A DNA stretch of 64,000 bases, taken from the NCBI GenBank assembly GCA_003443635.1, contig CP031964.1, positions 2,574,321-2,638,320 of the forward strand, read 5' to 3'. The stretch's first letter is position 1, and each line of letters opens with the position of its first letter. Under the pieces are notes generated by a model that saw only the letters and a program-made list of their open reading frames with translations, was not told the origin of the DNA and did not search any database. This document shows positions 39,318 to 48,432 of the stretch, piece by piece. Made by a program: the position numbers and the translations under genes. This DNA comes from Flavobacteriaceae bacterium. Lineage in GTDB: Bacteria > Bacteroidota > Bacteroidia > Flavobacteriales > Flavobacteriaceae.

Positions 39318-39926
39318 ATGAGCGAAAAAGACACTTATAAAACTTTAGCAACCGCTTCAAAAGTTGTTTTATTTAAAGATAAGAATAGTAAATTTTTTGG
39401 ATACGCTTTCCCAATCTTAAATACCGATGATGTAAAAACTCATATTGAAGCCTTAAAAAAACAACATCATAGTGCCAGACATTGGTGTTATGCTTATCAA
39501 ATAGGAATAGAAAAGATCACCTATCGAGCTAACGATGATGGGGAACCAAGTAATAGTGCAGGACAACCTATATATGGGCAAATACAATCGTTTGATCTCA
39601 CTAATATTTTAATTGTTGTTGTTCGTTATTTTGGAGGTGTTAAATTGGGTGTTGGTGGTCTCATAAACGCTTATCGAACAGCTGCGCAAATGGCATTAGA
39701 AACTTCTACAGTGATAGAGAAAACTATAAACAATGATTTTTTAATCACGTTTGATTATAAGCATATGAATAAGGTAATGCGAGTTATTAAAGAAAAACAG
39801 ATTAACATCATTAATCAAAAATTAGAATTAGATTGTCAAATTCATATTTCTGTTCGAAAAAAAGATTCAGAATCTGTGTTTAATCTTTTTGAAAATTTAT
39901 TTGAAATTAAAATTGAAAACTTATAA
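39318..39926 (+). CDS. YigZ/IMPACT family protein
   Basis: A 202-residue protein with an N-terminal UPF0029 (IMPACT) domain: SKFFGYAFPI near residue 24, the conserved HHSARHWCYAY near residue 49, ANDDGEPSNSAGQPI and VRYFGGVKLGVGGL. The C-terminal DUF1949 domain (about 137-200) is the usual accompaniment. Cellular function is not established, though RNA or ribosome binding is suspected. It follows the EamA gene by one base pair and its stop codon abuts the stop codon of the convergent thioesterase gene. Confidence 0.88.
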   Translation: MSEKDTYKTLATASKVVLFKDKNSKFFGYAFPILNTDDVKTHIEALKKQHHSARHWCYAYQIGIEKITYRANDDGEPSNSAGQPIYGQIQSFDLTNILIVVVRYFGGVKLGVGGLINAYRTAAQMALETSTVIEKTINNDFLITFDYKHMNKVMRVIKEKQINIINQKLELDCQIHISVRKKDSESVFNLFENLFEIKIENL

Positions 39927-40343
39927 CGAATAGTTTTGCAGTTTGTCTAAAATAAATTGTGGGCATTTTACAGGTTTATTGGTTTTCATATTTATAAATA
40001 CCAAAACAGTGTTTCCAAATGTTAAAATTTCATTAGATTGATTTGTAATTTCATATTTAAATTCAATAGCTGCAGTAGGCTCTTTTATAAGTTGAGTTTT
40101 TACATTAATTAAATCATCATAATATGCTGATTTTTTGTATTCTAAAGATAAAGAAACTACCGGAAGCATAATCCCATTTTTTTCCATTTCTCTATAAGAA
40201 ATACCCAAGTTTCTCAACCATTCAACTCTTCCTATTTCTAGGTACTGTGCGTAATTCCCGTGATATACTACCCCCATCTGATCTGTCTCTCCATATCGCA
40301 CCCTAATTTGAGTTATATGAGAAATTTCGTTGACTATTTTCAA
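39921..40343 (-). CDS. Acyl-CoA thioesterase (YbgC/4HBT family)
   Basis: A 140-residue hotdog-fold thioesterase. RYGETDQMGVVYHGNYAQYLEIGRVEWL near residue 14 is the family signature with the Asp-Gln and His residues of the active site. Members hydrolyse short or branched acyl-CoA or acyl-ACP, and the E. coli homologue is linked with the Tol-Pal envelope system. Convergent with yigZ, overlapping it by 6 bp. Confidence 0.9.
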   Translation of the reverse strand: MKIVNEISHITQIRVRYGETDQMGVVYHGNYAQYLEIGRVEWLRNLGISYREMEKNGIMLPVVSLSLEYKKSAYYDDLINVKTQLIKEPTAAIEFKYEITNQSNEILTFGNTVLVFINMKTNKPVKCPQFILDKLQNYSL

Positions 40344-40363
40344 TTTTATATAAAATATTTTTG
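40330..40363 (+). promoter_or_regulatory. Possible dnaA promoter (-33 TTG and -7 TATTTTTG)
   Basis: TTG at 40330-40332 is 23 bp before TATTTTTG at 40356-40363, slightly beyond the usual 19-bp spacing. The box lies 166 nt upstream of dnaA, leaving a long untranslated leader. No DnaA-box clusters (TTATnCACA) were seen in the leader. Moderate support only. Confidence 0.42.
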
Positions 40364-40529
40364 TACATTCATCATCCGATAAACATGAGAAAAAAAAACT
40401 TAAAATTCAACTGTTTTGAATTTTTTTATTAAGAATATTGTTCACATATTTGTCTCAAGAAAAATAATAGAGGGAAAACTTATTTTTTTTCATTTCAACT
40501 AACTAATTAACTAAAAAACTTTCACTCAA

Positions 40530-41957
40530 ATGAGTCAAACTGCGCAAACGGTATGGGGTAATTGTCTAGAATTTATAAAAGATAATATTCAACCTCAAGC
40601 ATATAAAACATGGTTTGCGCCAATAAAAGCAGTTAAGTATACTGACAACTCATTAAGTATTCAGGTACCTAGTAAATTCTTTTACGAATGGCTTGAAGAG
40701 CACTATGTTAAAATTTTAAAAGTTGCACTCACAAAAGAGTTAGGGGAAAATGCCAAACTTGTTTACATTATTAAAATGGAAAACACTTATGGTAATAAAC
40801 AACCATTTACTGAAAAAATACCAAGCGCAAATAGAAGTGGTTTAAAATCTCAAAATGTAGAAGTTCCTCTAAAGAACAAAAATCCTGAGCTTAAGAACCC
40901 ATTTGTAATTCCTGGTATTAGAAATGTAAAAATTGAATCTCAATTAAACCCTAATTATAGCTTTGAGAACTTTTTAGAAGGAGATTCTAATAGACTAGCC
41001 AGAAACGCAGGTATTGCTGTAGCAAATAAACCAGGAGGCACATCCTTTAATCCATTACTTATTTTTGGAGGTGTTGGATTAGGTAAAACTCATTTAGCTC
41101 ATGCTATTGGGGTAGACATAAAAGATAAATATCCTGAAAAAACTGTTTTATATATTTCTGCTGAAAAATTTACTCAGCAATATATAGATGCTGTAAAGAA
41201 AAACAATAGAAATGATTTTATTCATTTTTATCAAATTATAGATGTTCTTATTATAGATGATGTTCAGTTTTTATCTGGAAAATCTGGAACACAAGATGTA
41301 TTTTTTCACATATTTAATCACTTACATCAAAATGGCAAACAAGTTATTTTAACAAGTGATAAAGCACCTGTAGACATGCAAGATATTGAACAACGTTTAT
41401 TATCACGTTTTAAATGGGGACTATCTGCAGAATTACAAAATCCTGATTTTGAAACTAGAGTTTCTATATTGAAAAACAAATTATATCGTGATGGCGTAGA
41501 TATGCCCGATGATATTGTTGATTATGTAGCAAAAAACATTAAATCTAATGTAAGAGAGCTAGAAGGTGCTATAATTTCTTTGATTGCTCAATCTTCTTTT
41601 AATAAAAAAGAAATTACTATTAATCTTGCAAAAGATGTTGTAGAGAAATTTGTAAAAAACACTAAACGAGAGGTTTCTATAGATTATATACAAAAAATAG
41701 TATCAGATTATTTCCAGATGGATGTAGATACACTTCAATCTAAAACAAGAAAACGTCATATAGTTCAAGCAAGACAATTAGCGATGTTTTTTGCAAAGAA
41801 ATTCACTAAAGCTTCACTTGCAAGTATAGGGTCTCAAATTGGGAAACGTGATCACGCTACTGTTTTACATGCATGCAAAACAGTAGATAACTTATCCTCT
41901 ACCGATAAACAATTTAGAAAATACGTAGAAGATCTCACTAAAAAATTATCTATTTAA
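40530..41957 (+). CDS. dnaA: Chromosomal replication initiator DnaA
   Basis: A 475-residue AAA+ initiator that opens the origin. Domain I is residues 1-75, a linker follows, then domain III with Walker A GGVGLGKT (180-187) and Walker B VLIIDDVQF. Domain IV is the DNA-binding part: KTRKRHIVQARQLAMFF, then SLASIGSQIGKRDHATVLHACK near the C-terminus, the DnaA signature. All domains are intact. A phosphatase and an RsmI-like gene follow in the same direction. Confidence 0.97.
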   Translation: MSQTAQTVWGNCLEFIKDNIQPQAYKTWFAPIKAVKYTDNSLSIQVPSKFFYEWLEEHYVKILKVALTKELGENAKLVYIIKMENTYGNKQPFTEKIPSANRSGLKSQNVEVPLKNKNPELKNPFVIPGIRNVKIESQLNPNYSFENFLEGDSNRLARNAGIAVANKPGGTSFNPLLIFGGVGLGKTHLAHAIGVDIKDKYPEKTVLYISAEKFTQQYIDAVKKNNRNDFIHFYQIIDVLIIDDVQFLSGKSGTQDVFFHIFNHLHQNGKQVILTSDKAPVDMQDIEQRLLSRFKWGLSAELQNPDFETRVSILKNKLYRDGVDMPDDIVDYVAKNIKSNVRELEGAIISLIAQSSFNKKEITINLAKDVVEKFVKNTKREVSIDYIQKIVSDYFQMDVDTLQSKTRKRHIVQARQLAMFFAKKFTKASLASIGSQIGKRDHATVLHACKTVDNLSSTDKQFRKYVEDLTKKLSI

Positions 41958-41974
41958 TTCAAATACACTTTAAT

Positions 41975-42427
41975 ATGATTAAAGTATTAATGGTTTGCCT
42001 GGGAAATATTTGCCGCTCACCATTAGCAGAAGGTATTCTAAAATCTAAATTACCTAAAGACAATTTTTTTATTGATTCTGCTGGAACTGCAAATTACCAT
42101 GTTGGAGAGAAACCAGATAAACGTTCGATAGCTATAGCTAAACAATATGATATAGATATTTCTTTTCAAAAAGGAAGGCAATTTAAAACATCAGACTTTG
42201 ACACTTTTGATTTGATATATGTTATGGATAATTCTAATTACAATAACGTAATTGCATTAGCCAGACACAATACTGATATCAAAAAAGTAAAACTAATTTT
42301 AGATGAATTAAATACTGGCACTAACTTAGAAGTACCAGACCCATATTATGGAGGCGACAAAGGATTTGAAAATGTATATCAAATGTTAGATAAAGCTTGT
42401 AATAATATAGCAAAAAAACTAAACTAA
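41975..42427 (+). CDS. Low-molecular-weight protein tyrosine phosphatase
   Basis: A 150-residue phosphatase. VCLGNICRSP near the N-terminus is the C-x5-R signature with nucleophile Cys8 and Arg14, and VPDPYYGG near residue 122 has the acid-base aspartate. Such enzymes dephosphorylate tyrosine kinases that control capsule or exopolysaccharide synthesis. It lies 17 bp after dnaA and is probably in the same transcript. The substrate is unknown. Confidence 0.92.
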   Translation: MIKVLMVCLGNICRSPLAEGILKSKLPKDNFFIDSAGTANYHVGEKPDKRSIAIAKQYDIDISFQKGRQFKTSDFDTFDLIYVMDNSNYNNVIALARHNTDIKKVKLILDELNTGTNLEVPDPYYGGDKGFENVYQMLDKACNNIAKKLN

Positions 42428-42496
42428 CTATCAGTTATAAATTGCAATAACATAGATTTTTGTAAATTTAGATCAGCTAACTTAAAAACCTAAATC

Positions 42497-43213
42497 GTGG
42501 ATAGTGAAAAAGGGAAATTATACTTAATTCCTACTAGACTTGGAGAAAATGCGCCTTTAGAAGTACTTCCAATATCTGTAAAGAAAATTATAGAACAAGT
42601 TGATTATTATATTGTTGAAAATGAAAAAACAGCACGTCGTTTCATAAAAGCCATTAGCTCTAATAAATCTCAACAATCTTTAAAAATAAATATCTTAAAT
42701 AAGTTTACAGATCAGAATGAATTATCATCTTTTCTTAATCCGTGCTTAGAAGGTAAAAATATAGGCTTGTTATCTGAAGCGGGATGCCCTGCTATTGCAG
42801 ATCCAGGTTCAGATATTGTAAACATCGCTCACCAAAAAGATATTAAAGTTATTCCTCTGGTCGGTCCTTCATCAATTTTATTAGCATTAATGAGTTCTGG
42901 CATGAATGGCCAAAGCTTTACTTTTAACGGGTATCTTCCTATAGAAAAAAATGAACGAAAAGCGTATTTAAAAAAATTAGAACGTTTATCTTTTGAAAAT
43001 AATCAATCACAATTATTTATTGAAACACCTTATCGAAACAATAAAATGCTACAAGATATTTGTATTGCTTTACATAAAAACACAAGAGTATGTGTAGCTT
43101 GCGATATTACTCTTCCTACTGAATATATAAAAACAAAAACTGTATTAGACTGGAAGCATACAAATGTAGATTTACACAAACGCCCAGCAATGTTTATTAT
43201 TCATAAAGATTAG
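42497..43213 (+). CDS. RsmI-like SAM-dependent methyltransferase
   Basis: A 238-residue protein of the tetrapyrrole methylase fold. LSEAGCPAIADPGSDIVN near residue 91 and PLVGPSSILLALMSSG near residue 120 resemble RsmI, which 2'-O-methylates C1402 of 16S rRNA. It is shorter than E. coli RsmI and lacks the terminal part, so it might be a paralogue with a different target. The start is GTG at 42497, preferred because it precedes the conserved KLYLIPTRLGENA with no ATG upstream. Confidence 0.82.
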   Translation: MDSEKGKLYLIPTRLGENAPLEVLPISVKKIIEQVDYYIVENEKTARRFIKAISSNKSQQSLKINILNKFTDQNELSSFLNPCLEGKNIGLLSEAGCPAIADPGSDIVNIAHQKDIKVIPLVGPSSILLALMSSGMNGQSFTFNGYLPIEKNERKAYLKKLERLSFENNQSQLFIETPYRNNKMLQDICIALHKNTRVCVACDITLPTEYIKTKTVLDWKHTNVDLHKRPAMFIIHKD

Positions 43214-43220
43214 AAACTTA

Positions 43221-43874
43221 TTAAAGTAGAGAAATTTTAGCTTTTTTGTCGCCAACGATATCTGTAGTATCATAACCTGAGAAACGTTTCAGGTAATATC
43301 TTAAAGTTGTTCCGTATGCATCAGTAAAACCAATAGCACCGTAACTTCTTAAATATTTTTTCACACTCCCCGGCCCCGCTAAATGTGCTGCTGCTAAGAT
43401 ACCCGATTCAGTAACGAGAACGCCGTCTATAGTTCTACCTACAAATTGCTTAATATCTCTTCTAAGAACCCATTTGTTACGTTCTGCATTGGCTATAAAA
43501 GCTTTTTCTTGCAATTCTGGATTATTTAAAAAAGCTCGTGTATTATATATTCCTAGTACATTTAAAGTACTTCTTCCAAACTGATATTTACCTAAATACC
43601 CTAGTGTATTAACCACAAAATAATTACCTCTAGACTCTTTAAACGCTAAAGCTTCTTTAAAACCAACAAAAGATTTACCTAATTTTGGTGTTAAAAACTG
43701 TTCGTTATCATCTTCAATATTCATAGCAATATCTTCAGAAACAGTATAATTTAACTCTAAACACTGAGTTGCATATGTTTCCAAATCAATCTCATTATCA
43801 GCACTTAAAGCAATATACAAGCTTGCAAAAAGCACTAACGGAATCACTGAATAATATATTACATGTTTATACAT
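43221..43874 (-). CDS. Small lytic-transglycosylase-like exported protein
   Basis: A 217-residue protein with an N-terminal membrane segment or uncleaved signal (VIYYSVIPLVLFASLYIALS). The region ALAFKESRGNYFVVNTLGYLGKYQFGRSTL (residues about 75-105) resembles a lysozyme/lytic transglycosylase core, with Glu80 in the E-S-R-G motif as the probable catalytic acid, and GILAAAHLAGPGSVKKYL near residue 160 is a second typical segment. It probably cuts peptidoglycan glycan strands. Such genes in flavobacteria are often named peptidoglycan-binding LysM protein, but no LysM domain is visible here. Confidence 0.75.
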   Translation of the reverse strand: MYKHVIYYSVIPLVLFASLYIALSADNEIDLETYATQCLELNYTVSEDIAMNIEDDNEQFLTPKLGKSFVGFKEALAFKESRGNYFVVNTLGYLGKYQFGRSTLNVLGIYNTRAFLNNPELQEKAFIANAERNKWVLRRDIKQFVGRTIDGVLVTESGILAAAHLAGPGSVKKYLRSYGAIGFTDAYGTTLRYYLKRFSGYDTTDIVGDKKAKISLL

Positions 43875-43920
43875 AATATGAATTTTAAAAGCACTTTGTA
43901 GGGCTTTAAATTTCAGCGTG

Positions 43921-43928
43921 CAAAATTA
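43921..43928 (-). promoter_or_regulatory. Bacteroidota -7 box of the transglycosylase-like gene
   Basis: Reverse-strand TAATTTTG fits TAnnTTTG, 46 nt before the start at 43874. Confidence 0.45.
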
Positions 43929-44275
43929 GATTTTTTTTTGATAATATCAAAATTATTCGTTTAAGAGCTATTTTTTGAAGTACAATAGATGAAATGCACT
44001 CCTTATTTGGCTATTAATTCTTAAAAAATCGAGAAGGTTTGATCTCATAAAAACCTTGAAATTGATTATAGCTTATTAAACGAAGTTGTAACCTTCATAA
44101 AATCAATAACTAAATTAAATTAAAATATTTTGTGATTTTTAAATAGCCCTTAAAGTTATTAACGGCTTCATTAACAACTCATTGTTTACAAGAAGTCTAA
44201 AATATAATCTATTATTAAAAAAGAATTTAAATTCTAAAAAACGAGCTATTATCGTGCAGTTTCATCAACTAAAAG
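43929..44275. other. Intergenic region without a gene
   Basis: About 350 bp between the transglycosylase-like gene promoter and the mltG stop codon. It is A+T rich with no reading frame of note. A 13-bp symmetric element TTGATAATATCAA lies just after the promoter (about 43938-43950) and might be an operator. No RNA gene or terminator was recognised. Confidence 0.5.
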
Positions 44276-45319
44276 CTATTTTCTAATTCCTTTTTGATTT
44301 AAATACCGTTGATATTCACGAGCATTTTGACCGTGCTGAGCTATAGTTTTTGCGAATTTATGGAATCCTGGTTTTTGTGCATTTGCAGCAAAGAAAAAAT
44401 AATCATGCTTTTCATAATTTAAAACAGCATCTATTGCAGAAATATCTGGCATAGCGATTAAACCTGGAGGTAATCCCGCATTTTTGTATGTATTATAAGG
44501 AGAGTTTATCGCTTTATGAACATTTAAAACACGTCTAATAATAGTGTTTTTATATTTAGGTAGTTGGTATGCTGCAAACTTTATAGTTGGATCCGCATCT
44601 AAAGTCCATTTATTTTTCAAACGATTAATATACACGCCAGCTATTTTTGGTTGCTCTGTTTTTTGTTTTGATTCCTCATATACAATAGATGCTAATGCAA
44701 TAACCTCATCACGATTTAAACCTAAATCTTTAGCTTTTTTTAATCGAGAGTCGTTCCAAAAACGATTGTATTCTTTCAACATTCTGTTTCTAAATTCATC
44801 TGCAGATGCATTCCAAAACAATTCATAACTATTAGGCAAATACATTCCTAAAGCTGTTGCTGTTGTAAATCCATTTTTTAAATAAAAATCTGAATCCTTA
44901 AACGAATTAAGTAACGAAAGACTATCTATTTCTAATTGACTAGCTACTCGTCCAGATAAAGCTTCTAATGAATTCTGATTATTAAAAGATACACGCACAG
45001 GAATATTATTGCTCCGTATAGAATTAATAATATCATTATTAGTCATATTCTTTTTAATAACATATTTACCTGCTTTAATATTAGTGGTATATTTTTTTCT
45101 AGCGGCCAAAGCATCAAAAGTTTTAATATCTTTTAACAATGGGATCAAATCTTCACGCACATCATTATAAGTAGCATTTGTATTCACATAAATATAAGCT
45201 TCATTATTACTAAATGCTGTATTTGCCACAAACATTGCAGAGTACACATAATACGCAAAGTAAGCAGCTATTACCAATCCTATTAAAGCTATCGCAAGAA
45301 ATATTTTTTTAAAGTACAT
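44276..45319 (-). CDS. mltG: Endolytic murein transglycosylase MltG
   Basis: A 347-residue membrane enzyme that ends nascent peptidoglycan strands near their lipid-linked ends. The N-terminal TM helix (IFLAIALIGLVIAAYFAYYVYSA) is followed by an extracellular domain with a LysM-like region (YVNTNATYNDV) and the MltG core (LASIVYEESKQKTEQP, with the catalytic Glu215; then YNTYKNAGLPPGLIAMP). The upstream GNAT gene overlaps it by 11 bp, so it is the last gene of a dapF-GNAT-mltG operon. Confidence 0.93.
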   Translation of the reverse strand: MYFKKIFLAIALIGLVIAAYFAYYVYSAMFVANTAFSNNEAYIYVNTNATYNDVREDLIPLLKDIKTFDALAARKKYTTNIKAGKYVIKKNMTNNDIINSIRSNNIPVRVSFNNQNSLEALSGRVASQLEIDSLSLLNSFKDSDFYLKNGFTTATALGMYLPNSYELFWNASADEFRNRMLKEYNRFWNDSRLKKAKDLGLNRDEVIALASIVYEESKQKTEQPKIAGVYINRLKNKWTLDADPTIKFAAYQLPKYKNTIIRRVLNVHKAINSPYNTYKNAGLPPGLIAMPDISAIDAVLNYEKHDYFFFAANAQKPGFHKFAKTIAQHGQNAREYQRYLNQKGIRK

Positions 45320-45842
45320 TTGTATGTATAAGTTGAAATAAATATTCGTTTTTAAAAACTCCGTTTACAAGGTTCCAATCTTTTTTTAATCCTACCTTTT
45401 TAAACCCTTGCTTAACAAATAAATTAATACTTGCAGTATTCTCTTCGGAGATATTACAATAAAGCTGATGCAAATTTAAATGCTTAAAACAGTAATCGGT
45501 AAGCAAATTTAAGGCTTCAAACCCATATCCTCGTTTTCTATCGGTCTCATTTTTTATCAAAACACCTATCCCAGCACGATGATTTGCGATATCAAAATCA
45601 AAAATATCGATCATTCCTAAAGCTTCATTTTCATAATCAGAAATCACTAATCTAAGTTGTTTCACTTCATAAATATCTTTATGTGAGTGTTCTAAATATT
45701 GTTTAATTAGAAATTTAGAATATGGAGTTTTTGTATTGCTAATTTCCCAAATAGTTTCATCATTTTCAATCTTATGAATAAACTCAAGGTCGTCAGGTTC
45801 AAGAGCACGAAGATATATATGTTCTCCTTTTAAGGTTACCAT
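45309..45842 (-). CDS. GNAT family N-acetyltransferase
   Basis: A 177-residue RimJ/RimL-like acetyltransferase: LRALEPDDLEFIHKIENDE at the start and KRGYGFEALNLLTDYCFKHLNLHQL near residue 108. The CoA-binding region and the glutamate typical of the Gcn5 fold are present; the substrate is unknown. It lies between dapF and mltG with overlaps of 7 bp and 11 bp, so it is tightly co-translated with these cell-wall genes. Confidence 0.87.
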   Translation of the reverse strand: MVTLKGEHIYLRALEPDDLEFIHKIENDETIWEISNTKTPYSKFLIKQYLEHSHKDIYEVKQLRLVISDYENEALGMIDIFDFDIANHRAGIGVLIKNETDRKRGYGFEALNLLTDYCFKHLNLHQLYCNISEENTASINLFVKQGFKKVGLKKDWNLVNGVFKNEYLFQLIHTNVL

Positions 45843-46615
45843 TCTATTTCACCTTTAAATACTTGAGTTGCTGGCCCAATAAGCCAAATATCGTGATAAA
45901 TATTATTTTCTTTATTAAAAGATACCTGTAGAGTTCCTCCTTTAGTTTTTAGATTTATAAGATCATTATCCGTTTCTTTATTATGATGCATTGCTAGGGC
46001 TACTGCCGTAACTCCAGTTCCGCAAGACAATGTTTCATCTTCTACGCCACGCTCATAAGTTCTCACAGAAAATGTATTATCATTTAATTTTTCAACAAAA
46101 TTCACATTAGCGCCAGCATTATTGTATGGACTTCCATAACGTATCTCAGATCCTTTTGTTTTTACATCTAAATCAGGTAAGTTGTTTTCAAATTGAACAT
46201 GATGTGGTGATCCCGTATCTAAAAATAAATGTGAATTATAATTTTCAATATTGGTTACATCTTGCATTTGTAACTTCACTATATCGCCATCTACAATGGC
46301 ATGATGTACACCATCGATAGCTTCAAAACTAGCTTTATCATTAATAACACCTAAATAGTTTGCAAATGAAGTTATACATCTTCCTCCATTTCCACACATA
46401 GAGCTTTGGTTACCATCAGCATTATAATAAACCATTTTAAAATCTAATTCAGAATGATTTTCTAACAAAATTAAACCATCACCACCTATGCCAAAACGTC
46501 TGTCGCATAAAAAATGAACTAATTTGGTATCTTTTTTGTTGAAATTATTTTGACGATTGTCAATTATTACAAAATCGTTACCTGTACCTTGATATTTATA
46601 AAAAGTATGTGTCAT
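45836..46615 (-). CDS. dapF: Diaminopimelate epimerase
   Basis: A 259-residue enzyme that converts LL- to meso-diaminopimelate, used for lysine and peptidoglycan. The two cysteines that act as acid and base are present: Cys74 in NADGNQSSMCGNGGRC and Cys198 in ERGVEDETLSCGTG. Length is close to that of other DapF proteins. It opens an operon with the GNAT and mltG genes. A -7 box may lie about 120 nt upstream (46735-46742). Confidence 0.96.
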   Translation of the reverse strand: MTHTFYKYQGTGNDFVIIDNRQNNFNKKDTKLVHFLCDRRFGIGGDGLILLENHSELDFKMVYYNADGNQSSMCGNGGRCITSFANYLGVINDKASFEAIDGVHHAIVDGDIVKLQMQDVTNIENYNSHLFLDTGSPHHVQFENNLPDLDVKTKGSEIRYGSPYNNAGANVNFVEKLNDNTFSVRTYERGVEDETLSCGTGVTAVALAMHHNKETDNDLINLKTKGGTLQVSFNKENNIYHDIWLIGPATQVFKGEIEW

Positions 46616-46734
46616 ATAATAATGTTTATTCTAAAAATTAGGATTTATATGCAACACTCATAATAATTATAAGTCTTTATATTTAAAACTAATAGTTACA
46701 AATGTTTATTGAAAGATTTAGATATAAACTGGGA

Positions 46735-46742
46735 CAAAGATA
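46735..46742 (-). promoter_or_regulatory. Possible -7 box for the dapF operon
   Basis: Reverse-strand TATCTTTG fits TAnnTTTG but lies 119 nt before dapF, and no -33 TTG is seen. Confidence 0.35.
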
Positions 46743-46858
46743 TAAATATTAACTCGTATTTTATGCTGTTAAAAACGCGTTAAATTTAAAAAAACGAATC
46801 AATATTTAATTAACTTTAATCGTTAGTTAATTATAAATTTATAAAACCGAAAACGAAG

Positions 46859-48292
46859 ATGAAAAAGACTTTAACACTTATTTTAGTTTCTGCTTTAGGC
46901 GGAGTTTTAACATTAGTTGGCTATAAAACTTTAATTGAACCAAATAATAGCATTGCTTATGAAGAAGTGCAACAGCCTGTTACTAGGTTCATTCCAGCTT
47001 CATACTCTACTACAAACACTAATTTAACTTCCTTAGAAACCCCTGATTTTGTTTTTGCTGCAGACAAAACAATCCATTCTGTAGTACATGTTAAAAATAC
47101 TGCTAAAAGCAATAATTCTGGATTAACAGCTTTTGAGTTATTCTTTTCTGGAGGCAGGGAGTCAAGACCACAAATAGGCACTGGTTCTGGAGTTATTATT
47201 TCTCCTGACGGTTATATTATAACAAACAATCATGTTATAGAAGGTGCTGAATCTATTTCAATTACTACCAACGACAATAAAATTTACGAAGCAAATTTGG
47301 TTGGCACAGATCCAAAAACAGATATTGCTTTATTAAAAATAGATGCTGATGAAGATTTACCATATACTGCTTTCGGAGATAGCGATACTGCCAAAATTGG
47401 TGAATGGGTATTAGCGGTTGGAAATCCTTTTAATTTGACATCTACCGTAACTGCTGGAATTATTAGTGCTAAATCTAGAGATTTAGATAAACGTGGCAGA
47501 AATACACAATCTTTTATACAAACAGATGCTGCCGTAAATCCAGGGAATTCTGGTGGAGCTTTAGTAAATATTAATGGTGATTTAATTGGTATTAATACAG
47601 CAATTACATCACAAACTGGATCTTATGTAGGGTACTCATTTGCAGTACCAAGTAATATAGCTCGTAAAGTAGTTGAGGATCTTTTAGAATTTGGAAATGT
47701 TCAAAATGGAATTTTAGGGGTTTCTGGAGAAGCTCTTAATAGTGAAAATGCTGCAATTTTAAATATTGATATCACTGAAGGGTTTCATGTTAGTGATGTT
47801 GAAATTGATTCTGGAGCAGATAAAGCAGGGGTTAAAAGTGGAGATGTTATTAAAAAGCTGGATGATGTAAAAATTTCTAAATTCTCAGATTTAAGAGGGT
47901 ATTTAGGAGCTAAACGCCCTAATGATATCGTAAATCTAACCATCCAAAGGGGGAATACAGAAAAAATAATTCCTGTCACTTTATCTAAAAGTGAAATATC
48001 TACTATAGAAATATTAGATATGAATTTAAGAAATATTCCTCAAGGCATAAAAGACGAATTTGGCTTAGATAATGGTGTAATCATTTCTAACACAGAGAAC
48101 TATCAACTATATAGAAATTATGGCGTGAAAACTGGCTATATTATAACACATATTAATGATACTCCTATTAAAAAGATAAGTGATATTAATAAACTAAAAG
48201 AAAAATATGGTACTGATTTTGAGAAAAAGATTTATAAAATTAAAGTACTTAATCGCTCTGGAGAGCAAAAAAGAGAAATTACTTTAAAATAA
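46859..48292 (+). CDS. degP: Do/DegP-family (HtrA) serine protease
   Basis: A 477-residue periplasmic protease with an N-terminal leader or anchor (LTLILVSALGGVLTLVGYK). The trypsin-like triad is His125 (TNNHVIEG), Asp155 (DPKTDIALL) and Ser231 (NPGNSGGAL). Two PDZ domains follow (about 285-360, with SDVEIDSGADKAGVKSGDVI, and 385-475), giving the DegP/DegQ order. It degrades or refolds misfolded envelope proteins. A strong hairpin terminator follows. Confidence 0.95.
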   Translation: MKKTLTLILVSALGGVLTLVGYKTLIEPNNSIAYEEVQQPVTRFIPASYSTTNTNLTSLETPDFVFAADKTIHSVVHVKNTAKSNNSGLTAFELFFSGGRESRPQIGTGSGVIISPDGYIITNNHVIEGAESISITTNDNKIYEANLVGTDPKTDIALLKIDADEDLPYTAFGDSDTAKIGEWVLAVGNPFNLTSTVTAGIISAKSRDLDKRGRNTQSFIQTDAAVNPGNSGGALVNINGDLIGINTAITSQTGSYVGYSFAVPSNIARKVVEDLLEFGNVQNGILGVSGEALNSENAAILNIDITEGFHVSDVEIDSGADKAGVKSGDVIKKLDDVKISKFSDLRGYLGAKRPNDIVNLTIQRGNTEKIIPVTLSKSEISTIEILDMNLRNIPQGIKDEFGLDNGVIISNTENYQLYRNYGVKTGYIITHINDTPIKKISDINKLKEKYGTDFEKKIYKIKVLNRSGEQKREITLK

Positions 48293-48311
48293 AAAATATT
48301 TTTTTTCTCAG

Positions 48312-48351
48312 AAAAACCCTTAAAACTTGGTAATAAGTTTTAAGGGTTTTT
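48312..48351 (+). terminator. Rho-independent terminator after degP
   Basis: AAAAACCCTTAAAACTT (48312-48328), loop GGTAAT, AAGTTTTAAGGGTTTTT (48335-48351): 17-bp perfect stem with a following T-run. Confidence 0.92.
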
Positions 48352-48387
48352 TAATTAAAAAACACAACTAAAACGCTTGAAATGTAT

Positions 48388-48395
48388 TATTTTTG
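48388..48395 (+). promoter_or_regulatory. Bacteroidota -7 box of the GAPDH gene
   Basis: TATTTTTG fits TAnnTTTG, 37 nt before the ATG at 48433. No TTG at 19 bp spacing. Confidence 0.58.
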
Positions 48396-48432
48396 CGGCA
48401 AATTTTAACAACACAACTAAAATCATAATACA

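Noticed and set aside
40344-40529. A possible replication origin upstream of dnaA
   Set aside because: No cluster of TTATnCACA boxes or clear A+T unwinding element was seen; only an ordinary A+T-rich leader.
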